17,940 bases of DNA from Betaproteobacteria bacterium RIFCSPLOWO2_02_FULL_62_17 (GTDB lineage: Bacteria > Pseudomonadota > Gammaproteobacteria > Burkholderiales > SG8-39). This document shows positions 1-6,914 of the stretch, piece by piece. The notes beneath the pieces were generated by a model. It did not search any database, was not told the DNA's origin, and was given only the letters and a program-made list of their open reading frames with translations. A program made the translations under genes and the position numbers. Positions within the stretch are counted from its first letter, which is position 1. Each line of letters starts with the position of its first letter. The stretch covers positions 1 to 17,940 of the forward strand of contig MEQV01000238.1 of assembly GCA_001770355.1 (NCBI GenBank), written 5' to 3'.

Positions 1-404
1 TCGACGTCGTCAGCGCCGAAGCCAGCATCTACTCGGGCGAAGCCGAGTTCGTGGTGCTGCCCGGCGAAGCAGGCGAGTTGGGAATCTATCCGCGGCACAC
101 CCCGCTTATTACCCGCATCAAGCCGGGCGCGGTGCGTATCAAGCCGGCCGGCGGCGGTGATGAGGAACTGATATTCGTTGCCGGCGGCATCCTGGAAGTG
201 CAGCCGAGCGTCATCACGGTGCTCGCCGACACCGCCATCCGCGGCCACGATCTGGACGAAGCCAAGGCGACCGAAGCGCTGCAGCGCGCCGAGGAAGCGC
301 GCGCCAGCGCCAAGGACAAGCTTGAAATCGCCACGATTCAGGCTGAATACGCCATGATGGCCGCGCAACTGGCGGCGATCCGCAAGCTCCGTCAGAAACG
401 CTGA
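1..404 (+). CDS. atpC: ATP synthase F1 epsilon subunit, 5'-truncated by the window edge
   Basis: This is the epsilon subunit of the F1 sector, which sits on the central stalk with gamma and couples rotation to catalysis. The reading frame is open from base 3, and only about the first half-dozen residues lie outside the window. The visible protein has the family hallmarks: the early DVVSAE strand, the EFVVLPGEAGELGIYP turn, the HTPL segment and the LIFVAGGILEVQP strand of the N-terminal beta-sandwich. A charged two-helix C-terminal hairpin follows (from about EAKATEAL to KLRQKR). About 133 residues are visible, near the usual 135-140. It would be the last gene of an atp operon. The next feature is a hairpin that begins at the stop codon, so transcription probably ends there. 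The downstream gene is unrelated and there is no glmU, a frequent neighbour in other genomes. Confidence 0.96.
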   Translation, partial: DVVSAEASIYSGEAEFVVLPGEAGELGIYPRHTPLITRIKPGAVRIKPAGGGDEELIFVAGGILEVQPSVITVLADTAIRGHDLDEAKATEALQRAEEARASAKDKLEIATIQAEYAMMAAQLAAIRKLRQKR

Positions 405-439
405 CGTTCCTGGACGCCGCTTGAGCGGCGCCGGAACGT
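404..439 (+). terminator. Hairpin closing the atp operon
   Basis: A strong inverted repeat begins at the last base of the atpC stop codon. The outer arms are ACGTTCC (404-410) and GGAACGT (433-439). The inner arms are CGCCGC (415-420) and GCGGCG (425-430) around a TTGA loop, with two more G-C pairs and small bulges between. The following bases (TCTTCG) are only weakly T-rich, so this is a terminator-like stem rather than a textbook intrinsic terminator. Confidence 0.6.
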
Positions 440-590
440 CTTCGCGCGGGAGGAGCGGGCGCTGCGCGCCGCTCAGCGCGCGAGGCCTCTCTTGCCATGA
501 GGAAAGCATCCGCCGAAGGACATTATTCGCCGGGCCTGGCAGCGCGTCGTTACCTGTGTTACAAATTTCCGCAACAACCGAGGTTAGACG

Positions 591-1604
591 ATGAAACTTA
601 GACGGATTGCTGTAGAAGAAGCTTTCGTGACCGAAGAGATCGCCCAGGAATGGAAAAAAGTTCTGGCCAGCAAATTTGTCGAGCCCGGTTTCCGCATGAT
701 GGGTCAAACCATTTTGGGTGATGATCCCGGCGCGCGCCTGGTGCATTCCAGGTTGGTCGAATTGGGCGAGGGCAGAATTGCCGCCATGGATGCCGACGGA
801 ATCGATTTTGCGGTGTTATCCATCACCTCACCCGGGGTACAGGTTTTTGACGCTGTCACGGCGACGCGATTGGCCAGGGACGCCAACGATGCGTTGGCCG
901 CAGCCGTCAAGGTGCATCCCACCCGCTTTGCCGGATTGGCTGCCGTGGCTCCGCAGTACCCAAGCGGAGCGGCGCAAGAACTGGAACGTGCGGCCCGTCA
1001 GCTCGGCATGAAGGGTTTTTTGATCAACTCCCATACCATGGGTGAATACCTGGACGACGCCAAGTACTCTCCGATCTTCGAGGCTGCGCAGGCACTGGAC
1101 ATGCCCTTGTATTTGCATCCGCGCGAGCCGGCACCCAGCATGGTCACGCCATTTCTGGACTACGGACTGTTTTTCGCCGGCTGGGGTTTTGCGGTGGAAA
1201 CCGGCTTGCATGCCATGAGGCTCATCATGTGCGGTCTGTTCGACCGCTATCCGAAGCTGAGAATCGTGCTCGGCCACATGGGCGAGGGCATGCCGTTCTG
1301 GCTCCAGCGCGTCGACAACCGGTACTTGCTGCAGGTCAAGATCGGCGCGGTCAAAAAATTGCCACGATTGCCCAGCGAATACTTCCTCGACAATTTTGTC
1401 ATCACGACCAGCGGCGTAATGTCCGCCCCCGCGCTGCGGCTCAGCCTTGAGGTCCTGGGTGCGGATCGCATCATGTTCGCGGCTGACTACCCTTATGAGA
1501 GCGTCATGGAGGGGGTGAAATTTCTCGACACGGTGGTGATCACCGACGCAGAACGGGAAAAGATCTATTGCTCCACGGCGCAGCGGGTGTTCAAGCTGGC
1601 CTAG
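591..1604 (+). CDS. Amidohydrolase-2 family protein, LigW / 5-carboxyvanillate decarboxylase-like
   Basis: This is a 337-residue TIM-barrel metal-dependent protein of the ACMSD/amidohydrolase-2 family, whose members non-oxidatively decarboxylate aromatic acids. The N-terminus has an EEAF motif (E9-E10), as in 5-carboxyvanillate decarboxylase (LigW), rather than the ExH of gamma-resorcylate decarboxylase. Other landmarks are the SITSPGVQ segment (78-84), INSHTMGEYLD (145-155), the metal-ligand candidate H176 in YLHP, GHMGEG (H229) and the acidic ligand D299 in AADYPYE. These match the Glu/His/Asp metal set known for LigW. The likely role is a cytoplasmic step in lignin-derived or other aromatic catabolism, but the substrate cannot be read from sequence alone. 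The ATG at 591 follows an AGGTT-like site by about 5 bases. The gene stands alone: no ring-cleavage or O-demethylase genes are nearby, so the substrate assignment lacks support from context. Confidence 0.85.
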   Translation: MKLRRIAVEEAFVTEEIAQEWKKVLASKFVEPGFRMMGQTILGDDPGARLVHSRLVELGEGRIAAMDADGIDFAVLSITSPGVQVFDAVTATRLARDANDALAAAVKVHPTRFAGLAAVAPQYPSGAAQELERAARQLGMKGFLINSHTMGEYLDDAKYSPIFEAAQALDMPLYLHPREPAPSMVTPFLDYGLFFAGWGFAVETGLHAMRLIMCGLFDRYPKLRIVLGHMGEGMPFWLQRVDNRYLLQVKIGAVKKLPRLPSEYFLDNFVITTSGVMSAPALRLSLEVLGADRIMFAADYPYESVMEGVKFLDTVVITDAEREKIYCSTAQRVFKLA

Positions 1605-1672
1605 CGTAGTATGGCAGTCAGGTGCCGGCCAATCGTCTCGAATTGTCTGAAACCGGACATAATCACTATCAG

Positions 1673-1701
1673 GCGACAGCCCATAAGGCACGCAATACAA
1701 T
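1673..1701 (+). promoter_or_regulatory. Possible sigma-70-like promoter upstream of the cyclase gene
   Basis: TACAAT at 1696-1701 resembles a -10 box. GCGACA at 1673-1678, 17 bases upstream, is a weak -35 match. It would leave a 5' leader of roughly 110 bases before the cyclase ATG at 1817. This rests on pattern only. Confidence 0.22.
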
Positions 1702-1816
1702 ATTGGGGAAACTTGATGCGCCGACGGGGGGCAGGCTCTGAATTGGTTTTCCTGTGCGTTGACGGGGATGGAAAAGGGGGCGGCGCCTTGATTGCGGCCG
1801 GCGCCCGAATTCCGGC

Positions 1817-2908
1817 ATGAAGCTGGTGCCGAAGCTGCAGATGCTGCAGCGTATCCGCGAGATCGTCGCGCGCGATACCGGCCAGCCGCTCAGCGACGCC
1901 GGCGCGGCCGAAGTCGAGGGCGTGCTGCGGCAACAGGGCGGGGAGTCCTACCCCTCGGTGCTGGGGAAGGAATTCCTCAGCCGCGAGGTCACCATCGTGC
2001 TCGCCGACTTGCGCGGCTTCACCGCGATTTCCTCGGCGCACCCCCCCGGCGTGGTGATCCAGCTGCTCAATCCTTGCCTGATAAAGATGAGCGAGATCAT
2101 CTTTCGCCATAAGGGGACTATCGACAAGTTCATGGGCGATTCGATCATGGTGCTGTTTGGCGCGCCGGTCAGCCGCGAGGACGACGTCCTGCGCGCGCTC
2201 GCCTGCGCCGTGGAAATGCAGATGGCCATGAGTACTCTCAACCTCGCGCACAAGGATCAGGGCCTGCCCGAGCTGTACATGGGCATCGGCATCAACACCG
2301 GCGAAGTGCTTGCGGGGATGCTCGGCTCGGAGCAGTACTCCGAATACACGGTAATCGGCGACGAAGTCAACCTCGCCTCGCGCATCGAGGCCTTCAGTCT
2401 GCGCGGCCAGGTGTTGATCAGCCAAAGCACCTATGAACGCTGCAAGGATTTTGCCCAGACCAGCGATGTGATGGACATCCATGTCAAGGGCAAGCCGCTG
2501 CCGGTCAGCCTGCGCGAAGTCATCGCCATACCCTCGCTCGGGCTGAAGGTGCCGCGCCAAGAAATTCGCCGCAGCCATCGCGTCGGGGTCAGGCTGCCCT
2601 TCACCCACCAGCGCATCCTTGGCGGCATCATCCTTCCCGCGGCGCACTCCGGTATCATCCGCGATATCGGCTACCACGGCGTGCTAATTGAAGTGGATGA
2701 GGACCTGCCGACGTATTCCGAGGTCAAGCTCGGATTCGACCTGCCGCTGGTCGACTTCCAGGCGCGCGACATCTACGCCAAGATCGTGGGGCGCAAGGAG
2801 GCCGGCAGCCGCCTGCTCCTCGGTGTTGAATTTACCTCGGTGCCGCCGGAGGCGAACCTGAAGATCCAGTTGTTTGTGCAACTGCTGATATTCACCGACC
2901 TGAAATGA
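1817..2908 (+). CDS. Class III adenylate/guanylate cyclase with C-terminal PilZ domain
   Basis: This is a 363-residue soluble protein with no membrane segment. Residues about 55-235 form a class III nucleotide cyclase domain. Metal-binding aspartates are D64 (ADLRGF) and D108 (KFMGD). K104 and T178 (YTVIGD) occupy the purine-recognition positions; Lys/Thr is the class IIIb pattern and favours ATP. N185 and R189 (VNLASR) are the transition-state residues. All catalytic positions are present, so it should be active. Residues about 250-355 look like a PilZ domain: an RxxxR motif at R251/R255, then D283-I-G-Y-H-G288 in place of the usual (D/N)xSxxG. The first 50 residues are not recognised. The ATG at 1817 is chosen because an in-frame stop lies at 1760 and no other start occurs between them, although no clear Shine-Dalgarno is present. 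The gene is monocistronic and converges on the DoxX gene. The fusion suggests cross-talk between cAMP and c-di-GMP. Confidence 0.88.
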   Translation: MKLVPKLQMLQRIREIVARDTGQPLSDAGAAEVEGVLRQQGGESYPSVLGKEFLSREVTIVLADLRGFTAISSAHPPGVVIQLLNPCLIKMSEIIFRHKGTIDKFMGDSIMVLFGAPVSREDDVLRALACAVEMQMAMSTLNLAHKDQGLPELYMGIGINTGEVLAGMLGSEQYSEYTVIGDEVNLASRIEAFSLRGQVLISQSTYERCKDFAQTSDVMDIHVKGKPLPVSLREVIAIPSLGLKVPRQEIRRSHRVGVRLPFTHQRILGGIILPAAHSGIIRDIGYHGVLIEVDEDLPTYSEVKLGFDLPLVDFQARDIYAKIVGRKEAGSRLLLGVEFTSVPPEANLKIQLFVQLLIFTDLK

Positions 2909-2913
2909 AGGCC

Positions 2914-2942
2914 GTGCGCCGGCCGGCGTAGACCGGCGGCAC
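2914..2942. terminator. Hairpin between convergent cyclase and DoxX genes
   Basis: GTGCGCCGG (2914-2922) pairs with CCGGCGGCAC (2933-2942) with one bulged base, around a 10-base loop. It lies 5 bases past the cyclase stop and about 30 bases beyond the DoxX stop on the other strand, so it could serve both. There is no T-tract. Confidence 0.4.
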
Positions 2943-2972
2943 GCGTCGATTGCCCTTCGGTGCCGCGAGTGC

Positions 2973-3437
2973 TCAGAATTCCTTTTTGAGCAGGTGGTCG
3001 ATCGAGTAGCGCCCGCCGCCGCGGAAAAATATCGCGGTCAGGAGCAACCACCACAACAGCGCGAACTCGATGCCGCGGTTGGTCCAGAAGTAGCCGAATT
3101 TCCACTGGAACATGGTAATGATCACCGCCATCTGTATCCAGATGATGACCGCCGCCACGCGCGTAAACAGGCCTATCGCAAGACAGACCGCAACGACCGA
3201 TTCCGAGAATACCGTCAGGTAGGCCAGTATTTCCGGATACGGCAGGCCGACCTCGGTGATATTTTTTATGCCTCTGGCGGTGACCCAGTCTCCCATGATC
3301 TTCTGCACGCCGTGGGGAACCAGTATCGCGCCGGCGGAAAAGCGCATGAACGCGTAGCTGTAGGGCGACAGTTTTTCGTAAACGCCGCCGAGTGAGGGGA
3401 TGATGAGTTTATTTCGGTCTATCGAGTCGTCTGCCAC
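2973..3437 (-). CDS. DoxX family membrane protein
   Basis: This is a 154-residue integral membrane protein with four predicted hydrophobic helices at roughly 26-48, 68-90, 93-111 and 122-138. Family signatures are PHGVQKIMG at the end of helix 1 (41-49), TEVGLPYPE before helix 2 and the C-terminal GGGRYSIDHLL. DoxX relatives are linked to quinone, sulfur or redox-stress functions, but the biochemical role of stand-alone members is poorly defined, and none is assigned here. The start is a GTG at 3437, supported by a strong GAGGAGG ribosome binding site 6 bases upstream. The gene is monocistronic and faces the cyclase gene. Confidence 0.88.
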   Translation of the reverse strand: MADDSIDRNKLIIPSLGGVYEKLSPYSYAFMRFSAGAILVPHGVQKIMGDWVTARGIKNITEVGLPYPEILAYLTVFSESVVAVCLAIGLFTRVAAVIIWIQMAVIITMFQWKFGYFWTNRGIEFALLWWLLLTAIFFRGGGRYSIDHLLKKEF

Positions 3438-3442
3438 GGAAA

Positions 3443-3449
3443 CCTCCTC
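3443..3449 (-). promoter_or_regulatory. Strong Shine-Dalgarno that fixes the GTG start of the DoxX gene
   Basis: On the minus strand GAGGAGG precedes the GTG at 3435-3437 with the spacer TTTCC. This makes GTG the start rather than any internal ATG. Confidence 0.75.
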
Positions 3450-3794
3450 GCTGAGTTATTTGGCCATGCTCCGGTCGTTTCGTCGTCACGCGCCTGGGGT
3501 CCTATGCAACCCGTCCCATTATCGGAATCACAATGGGGAATGTCCAGGAAATCCGCGTGTGTACCGGGTTTGTGGCGCCGAGCCGCCGTTGCGCGCTTTT
3601 CGAAATTTGAGTAAATTAGCTTGTGCGTCCTCATTGCTAAATGCTCCGATAAACGCTAATCGCCTGAAATTCAACCTAATCGGCATTGGGTGCCAGTCGT
3701 AAGGGCTGCGACATGATGTTCAAGAGACCTTGATGCTCCGATGTCCGGCAGCCCAGGATTGATTCCCCGGTCCGTTTTTCTCCTGCTGGTGCAA

Positions 3795-3878
3795 ATGATT
3801 CGCAGGCGCAAAAGCGCGCCAGGCGCGACATTGATGTTGCCTGGCGCATTGCTCTGCGCGTTGCTCCCCGCGGCATGA
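3795..3878 (+). CDS. Possible 27-residue leader peptide overlapping the MFS start
   Basis: An ATG at 3795 opens a 27-codon frame with a basic N-terminus (MIRRRKS) and a hydrophobic second half (LLCALLPAA). Its TGA at 3876-3878 overlaps the ATG of the transporter at 3875. The MFS gene has no Shine-Dalgarno of its own, so translational coupling from this mini-cistron is conceivable. No good ribosome binding site precedes 3795 either, and such a short frame can arise by chance. Confidence 0.25.
   Translation: MIRRRKSAPGATLMLPGALLCALLPAA
3816..3847 (+). promoter_or_regulatory. Strong hairpin in the presumed MFS leader
   Basis: GCGCCAGG (3816-3823) pairs perfectly with CCTGGCGC (3840-3847). Inside, CGACAT (3826-3831) can pair with ATGTTG (3834-3839), giving a nearly continuous stem with one small bulge. 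It ends 27 bases before the transporter ATG and is not followed by T residues. It therefore looks like a leader-RNA structure or a REP-like palindrome rather than a terminator. Confidence 0.45.
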
Positions 3879-5110
3879 TGGCAGCACCCGGTTCCGGGCG
3901 CTGGCTGGCGCTGCTGTGCGCGTGCCGCGTGCTCGCCGCCGCCTGGTTCGTCGCTTACTCGGCGGTATTGCCGTTGCTGCGCGAAGACTGGGGCCTGTCA
4001 GCGCGCGACGCCGGCATGATCCAGGGAGCGTTCCACTTCGGCTATCTCGCCTCCTTGTTTATCGTCGGCCTCATCGCCGACCATTTCGGGGCGAAACGCG
4101 CCTTGCTGGTCACGGGTGTGGCGGGCTTTCTGAGCCCGATCGCTTTCGTGTTCCTGGTGGAGGGTTTCTGGTCGGCGCTGTGGCTGCACGCGCTCACCGG
4201 TCTTACCCAGGGAGGCTTTTACACGCCGGTGCTGGCGATGGTCAACGAGCATGTCGAGCGGCGGCGGCGCGGACGTGCCATGGGCTTCATCATTGCGGCT
4301 TCCAGCGCCGGTTATGCGCTCGCTCTCGGGGTCGCCGGACTGGTGCTCATGTTCGATGGCTGGCGCTCGGCGCTTGCGGCAGTAGCGGTCATGCCTGCAC
4401 TCTCCTGGCTGATAGCACTTGAGGCCATGCGCGCCACGCCCAATGTGGTGCACCCGCGGCCCGAGGGTCTGACGGTGTTTGCCTCGATTCCCGCCGTGTT
4501 GCGCAACCGCAAGGGGATGTACTCCGTGTGGGGTTACACCGCCCACAGCTGGGAGTTGCTCGGACTGTGGGCCTGGCTGCCGGCGTTCCTTACGGCTGCG
4601 CTGGTCAGCAACGGCGAAGCAACCGCGACCGCCGCAACGCTGGGGCTTGCGCTCGCGGCATTGACCTACGTGGCGAACATTGCCGGTTCGATCACCGGCG
4701 GAACCATGGCGGACCGTTGGGGGCGCACGCAGTCGATCCTGCTTTGGTCGAGCGTGAGCCTGGTGTTGTCCTTCTCCATTGGCTGGCTGATTGCGTTACC
4801 CGTGGCGCTGCTGGTTGCAATCGCCTGCCTGCACAATTTCGCCGCGATCGCGGACTCTTCGGCGCACTCGACCGTGATCGCCGAGAGCGTGCCGCCGCAC
4901 ATCCTGGGCGCGGCCTATGCGGTGCGTTCGGTGGTCGGCTTCGGCGCAGGCGTGGTAAGTCCGGTGGTGTTCGGCTGGGCACTGGACCTGGCGGGCGACG
5001 GCAAGACCTCCGGCGACGCCTTTGCCTGGGGGATCGCCTGGGCGACGCTGGGCGTGGGCGGTCTGCTTGGTCCGCTGGCGACCTGGAAGCTGCAGAAGCT
5101 TCAGAGATAA
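3875..5110 (+). CDS. Major facilitator superfamily transporter
   Basis: This is a 411-residue inner-membrane secondary transporter with about 12 hydrophobic segments. The MFS motif A between helices 2 and 3 is clear (GLIADHFGAKRAL, 65-77), and a motif A-like copy appears in the second half (GGTMADRWGRT, 275-285). This gives the expected two six-helix halves. The NEHVERRRRGRAMG loop (124-137) is also typical. The substrate cannot be inferred. The start could be ATG 3875 or the next codon, ATG 3878; neither has a Shine-Dalgarno site. The gene is monocistronic and ends at a perfect inverted repeat shared with the convergent toxin gene. Confidence 0.88.
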   Translation: MMAAPGSGRWLALLCACRVLAAAWFVAYSAVLPLLREDWGLSARDAGMIQGAFHFGYLASLFIVGLIADHFGAKRALLVTGVAGFLSPIAFVFLVEGFWSALWLHALTGLTQGGFYTPVLAMVNEHVERRRRGRAMGFIIAASSAGYALALGVAGLVLMFDGWRSALAAVAVMPALSWLIALEAMRATPNVVHPRPEGLTVFASIPAVLRNRKGMYSVWGYTAHSWELLGLWAWLPAFLTAALVSNGEATATAATLGLALAALTYVANIAGSITGGTMADRWGRTQSILLWSSVSLVLSFSIGWLIALPVALLVAIACLHNFAAIADSSAHSTVIAESVPPHILGAAYAVRSVVGFGAGVVSPVVFGWALDLAGDGKTSGDAFAWGIAWATLGVGGLLGPLATWKLQKLQR

Positions 5111-5114
5111 TCCG

Positions 5115-5137
5115 GCCATGTCCGTCACGGACATGGC
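5115..5137. terminator. Bidirectional terminator-like hairpin
   Basis: This is a perfect inverted repeat: GCCATGTCCGT (5115-5125) and ACGGACATGGC (5127-5137) around one base, folding as a stem of at least 8 pairs. It lies between the MFS stop (5110) and the stop of the convergent VapC-like gene (5157), which suits a shared terminator. No T-tract follows on either strand. Confidence 0.55.
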
Positions 5138-5156
5138 GCGGTAAATGTGCGCTGCT

Positions 5157-5570
5157 TCACGCATCCAGCACCAGATGAAATCGCTTATTGCCCGGTAATC
5201 GATAGGTGAGAAAGTCACGCCGGTCAAGGGTGAGAATGTCGCTGATACCGGTCTTGTGGGCCAACAGCACGAGCGATGCATCGGCCAGATCCATCGGCAA
5301 ATCCCTGTATTTTTCCAGCATGCCAATCAATTCACCGCTGGCACCATCGTCAAATTCGAGCGCTTGCACGCCGCCACGGCGCAGCCAATGCATCAGGCGC
5401 AGACGGCCCTCGGTAGGCAGCAAGTGCCACGCTTCGGTCAACACCGGCCATGTTGTCAACAAGGAACAGCGGGACTCGCGCAGGTAGACGGCGATCGTCC
5501 TGTGGGCACGATCATTGAGCGCGTACAAGGCCACCAGCGGACCGGTGTCGACCAGTAGCGAATCAGCCAT
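5157..5570 (-). CDS. PIN-domain ribonuclease toxin (VapC family)
   Basis: This is a 137-residue PIN-domain protein, the expected length for VapC toxins, which cleave specific RNAs with a Mg2+-dependent acidic cluster. The acidic residues are present: D8 (VDTGPLVAL), E46 (LTEAWH), D97 (LADASL) with D94 close by, and D116 (TLDRRDF). The catalytic set is complete, so the toxin should be active. The ATG overlaps the stop of the upstream antitoxin gene by one base (TAATG), the standard coupling for this type of pair. The RNA target cannot be predicted. The gene is transcribed toward the MFS gene. Confidence 0.92.
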   Translation of the reverse strand: MADSLLVDTGPLVALYALNDRAHRTIAVYLRESRCSLLTTWPVLTEAWHLLPTEGRLRLMHWLRRGGVQALEFDDGASGELIGMLEKYRDLPMDLADASLVLLAHKTGISDILTLDRRDFLTYRLPGNKRFHLVLDA

Positions 5571-5824
5571 TAACGCCGGTGCTTGGCTTTGAGAGCCGCT
5601 TGCAGATATTTCCGAGAATTCGTGGCTAGGTCGGGCGGCGTATCGTGAACACTCCCAACGATGCCCAACTCTTCCGCGATTTCATACGCGGACTTCGGCT
5701 CGCGGGCCTCCACATAGCTGGTCAATAATTGCGTCACCACTTCCGATTTGGTGCGGCGTTGGCGCCGCACGGCAGCATTGAATTTTTTTTCAAGATCCGG
5801 ATCCAGTCTGACGGTAAGCGTCAT
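5570..5824 (-). CDS. Ribbon-helix-helix antitoxin partner of the PIN toxin (VapB-like)
   Basis: This is an 84-residue protein when started at the ATG at 5824. The first 45 residues have the ribbon-helix-helix (CopG/Arc) layout: a beta strand (TLTVRLDPDL) and two helices (EKKFNAAVRRQ and KSEVVTQLLTSYVEA). The domain is expected to bind the operon's operator as a dimer. The C-terminal half (YEIAEELGI onward) would wrap the toxin. A TTG at 5836 would add four residues (MALA). I prefer the ATG because the ribbon begins directly after it, though neither start has a good ribosome binding site. Its stop overlaps the toxin start. A palindrome 22 bases upstream is a likely autoregulatory operator. Confidence 0.88.
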   Translation of the reverse strand: MTLTVRLDPDLEKKFNAAVRRQRRTKSEVVTQLLTSYVEAREPKSAYEIAEELGIVGSVHDTPPDLATNSRKYLQAALKAKHRR

Positions 5825-5845
5825 GGCGAGCGCCAAAAATTAATC

Positions 5846-5861
5846 GTAATACCCATATTAC
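5846..5861. promoter_or_regulatory. Palindromic operator upstream of the VapBC-like operon
   Basis: GTAATA (5846-5851) and TATTAC (5856-5861) form a perfect inverted repeat with a 4-base centre, 22 bases before the antitoxin ATG. On the minus strand it overlaps a possible -10 (TAATAT, 5860-5855), with TTGCCA (5881-5876) as a -35 candidate at a short 15-base spacing. This is the position where ribbon-helix-helix antitoxins usually bind to repress their own operon. Confidence 0.5.
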
Positions 5862-5986
5862 ACCAAGCTGCGTAATGGCAAAACTGACCAGTACACGCTG
5901 AATAAGTGCGTCGAACCCATGTCCGAATCCGGCACCGACGACGCGCTGGTCGTAACTCGAATGTGACTTTGACTTGCCGCGTTGAC

Positions 5987-6547
5987 TTAATCCGCCCAGA
6001 GTCCGCCCAGGCTGAACGTGATGGCGTCGAACGGCGGCTGGCAAACACCGGCGTCGTTTTCAAGCACGGTCAGCAGCAGCCACTTGCCCTCGCGGCACTC
6101 GAACACTTCCAAAGTGCGCAGGTCGGGATCAACCAGCCAGGCGTGCAGCACACCGTGGCGGGCGTATATCGGAAGCTTCTCGACGCGATCGAAGCGCGCG
6201 GTGGAAGGGGAAAGGATTTCACAAACCCAATCCGGCGCCAGTTCGAACCAGGCCGTGTCGGGCAACCTGGGCATTCTGTCGCGGCGCCAGCCGGCAAGAT
6301 CGGGAACGAGGATATCGGCGTTTAGATGCAACTCGGGTTCGTCAAGTATCCACCAGCCGCCGGGGCCGTCCACACCCTTGTCGTAAGGACCAACCAGGTT
6401 GGCACCGAGCAAGGAATAGGCTCGCGCATGTCTGGGCGCGGGCCGCGGATGAGTGACAAGACGTCCATTGACGATTTCGCCCACCAGGGTTTCAGGCAGA
6501 TCGAAAAGATCCTCGTAAGTGGCGGGTTTGGGCGAGGTGAGTGCCAT
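5987..6547 (-). CDS. Uma2 family (DUF820) PD-(D/E)XK nuclease-fold protein
   Basis: This 186-residue protein matches the Uma2 family in length and order of motifs. The start has TYEDLFDLPE and EIVNGRLV, the substrate-side strand-turn typical of the family. The nuclease core follows: D83 (LVPDLAGW), E110 (VCEILSPST) and K124 (RVEKLPIYARHGV), the expected D, E and K of a PD-(D/E)XK active site. HAWLVDPDLRTLEVF is the characteristic strand after the core. The catalytic residues are intact. The biological role of Uma2 proteins is not established; they are often numerous in genomes and can lie near mobile or defence genes. The ATG at 6547 lacks an obvious Shine-Dalgarno. It is on the same strand as the VapBC-like genes but 162 bases upstream, so probably a separate unit. 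Confidence 0.88.
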   Translation of the reverse strand: MALTSPKPATYEDLFDLPETLVGEIVNGRLVTHPRPAPRHARAYSLLGANLVGPYDKGVDGPGGWWILDEPELHLNADILVPDLAGWRRDRMPRLPDTAWFELAPDWVCEILSPSTARFDRVEKLPIYARHGVLHAWLVDPDLRTLEVFECREGKWLLLTVLENDAGVCQPPFDAITFSLGGLWAD

Positions 6548-6644
6548 GTCGGCGGTGAATTCGGGAAATGTATGCCGATCAGTCTAGCGGACTTGGGGCT
6601 GGCTCGCTACGAATCAGTACCGCTTGCAGAAACACTCGCGAATA

Positions 6645-6905
6645 TCAGGCCGTTACGATGCTCACGTGGGCGGAAAAACCAAGTTGGCCGAGTAGTTCCT
6701 CGCAATCCTCCCAGCTAAGGCCAAACGCGCGCACGTCGGCAACACCCAGGACCGATACCGCTCTGCGGATGGCGGGCAGGCCGCTTTCCTCGAACTCGTC
6801 CTCCATCATCGCGTTCTCCGCCCAGTCCACCAATTGCGCGAGCGTGATGTCATGGTGAAGGTAGGCAGCGATCTTGTCCGCGACGATTTTCTTAGTGATC
6901 AGCAT
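6645..6905 (-). CDS. Conserved hypothetical small acidic protein, second gene of a two-gene module
   Basis: This is an 86-residue protein of unknown function. It has a helical N-terminus (TKKIVADKIAAYLHHDITL), an acidic middle (LVDWAENAMMEDEFEE) and a C-terminal segment (VADVRAFGLSWEDCEELLGQLGF) that looks like a small alpha-helical domain. The sequence reads as a real, well-composed protein. From memory, proteins of this shape are found beside the small protein encoded immediately upstream, in toxin-antitoxin-like surroundings, but I cannot verify this here. Its ATG is 9 bases after the stop of the broken upstream gene, so the two formed an operon. Because the partner is interrupted, this gene may now act alone or be decaying. 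Confidence 0.7.
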   Translation of the reverse strand: MLITKKIVADKIAAYLHHDITLAQLVDWAENAMMEDEFEESGLPAIRRAVSVLGVADVRAFGLSWEDCEELLGQLGFSAHVSIVTA

Positions 6906-6914
6906 GAATTAATC

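Larger units (their letters stand above)
3438..3874. other. 437-bp intergenic region between divergent DoxX and MFS genes
   Basis: No convincing gene was found. It holds the DoxX ribosome binding site, an ATT-N11-AAT inverted repeat within 3515-3537 that resembles a LysR-type operator, a moderately AT-rich stretch at about 3600-3690, a 27-codon ORF (3795-3878) and a strong hairpin (3816-3847) just before the MFS start. Short frames on either strand here show no recognisable protein. Confidence 0.55.

Noticed and set aside
828..1700. Minus-strand open frame of 290 codons
   Set aside because: It is antisense to the amidohydrolase and a shadow of GC-rich codon use.
1611..1820. 69-codon plus frame just before the cyclase gene
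   Set aside because: The composition is not protein-like, there is no ribosome binding site, and it lies in the presumed cyclase leader.
1601..2677. Minus-strand open frame of 358 codons
   Set aside because: It is the antisense of the cyclase gene, whose catalytic motifs are unmistakable; the minus frame is rich in His, Asp and Ala without any motif.
3400..3702. Plus-strand open frame of 100 codons between the DoxX and MFS genes
   Set aside because: It overlaps the DoxX start antisense, lacks a ribosome binding site and has no protein-like pattern.
5825..5836. TTG start that would add four residues to the VapB-like antitoxin
   Set aside because: The ribbon strand begins right after the ATG at 5824, and the TTG has no ribosome binding site.
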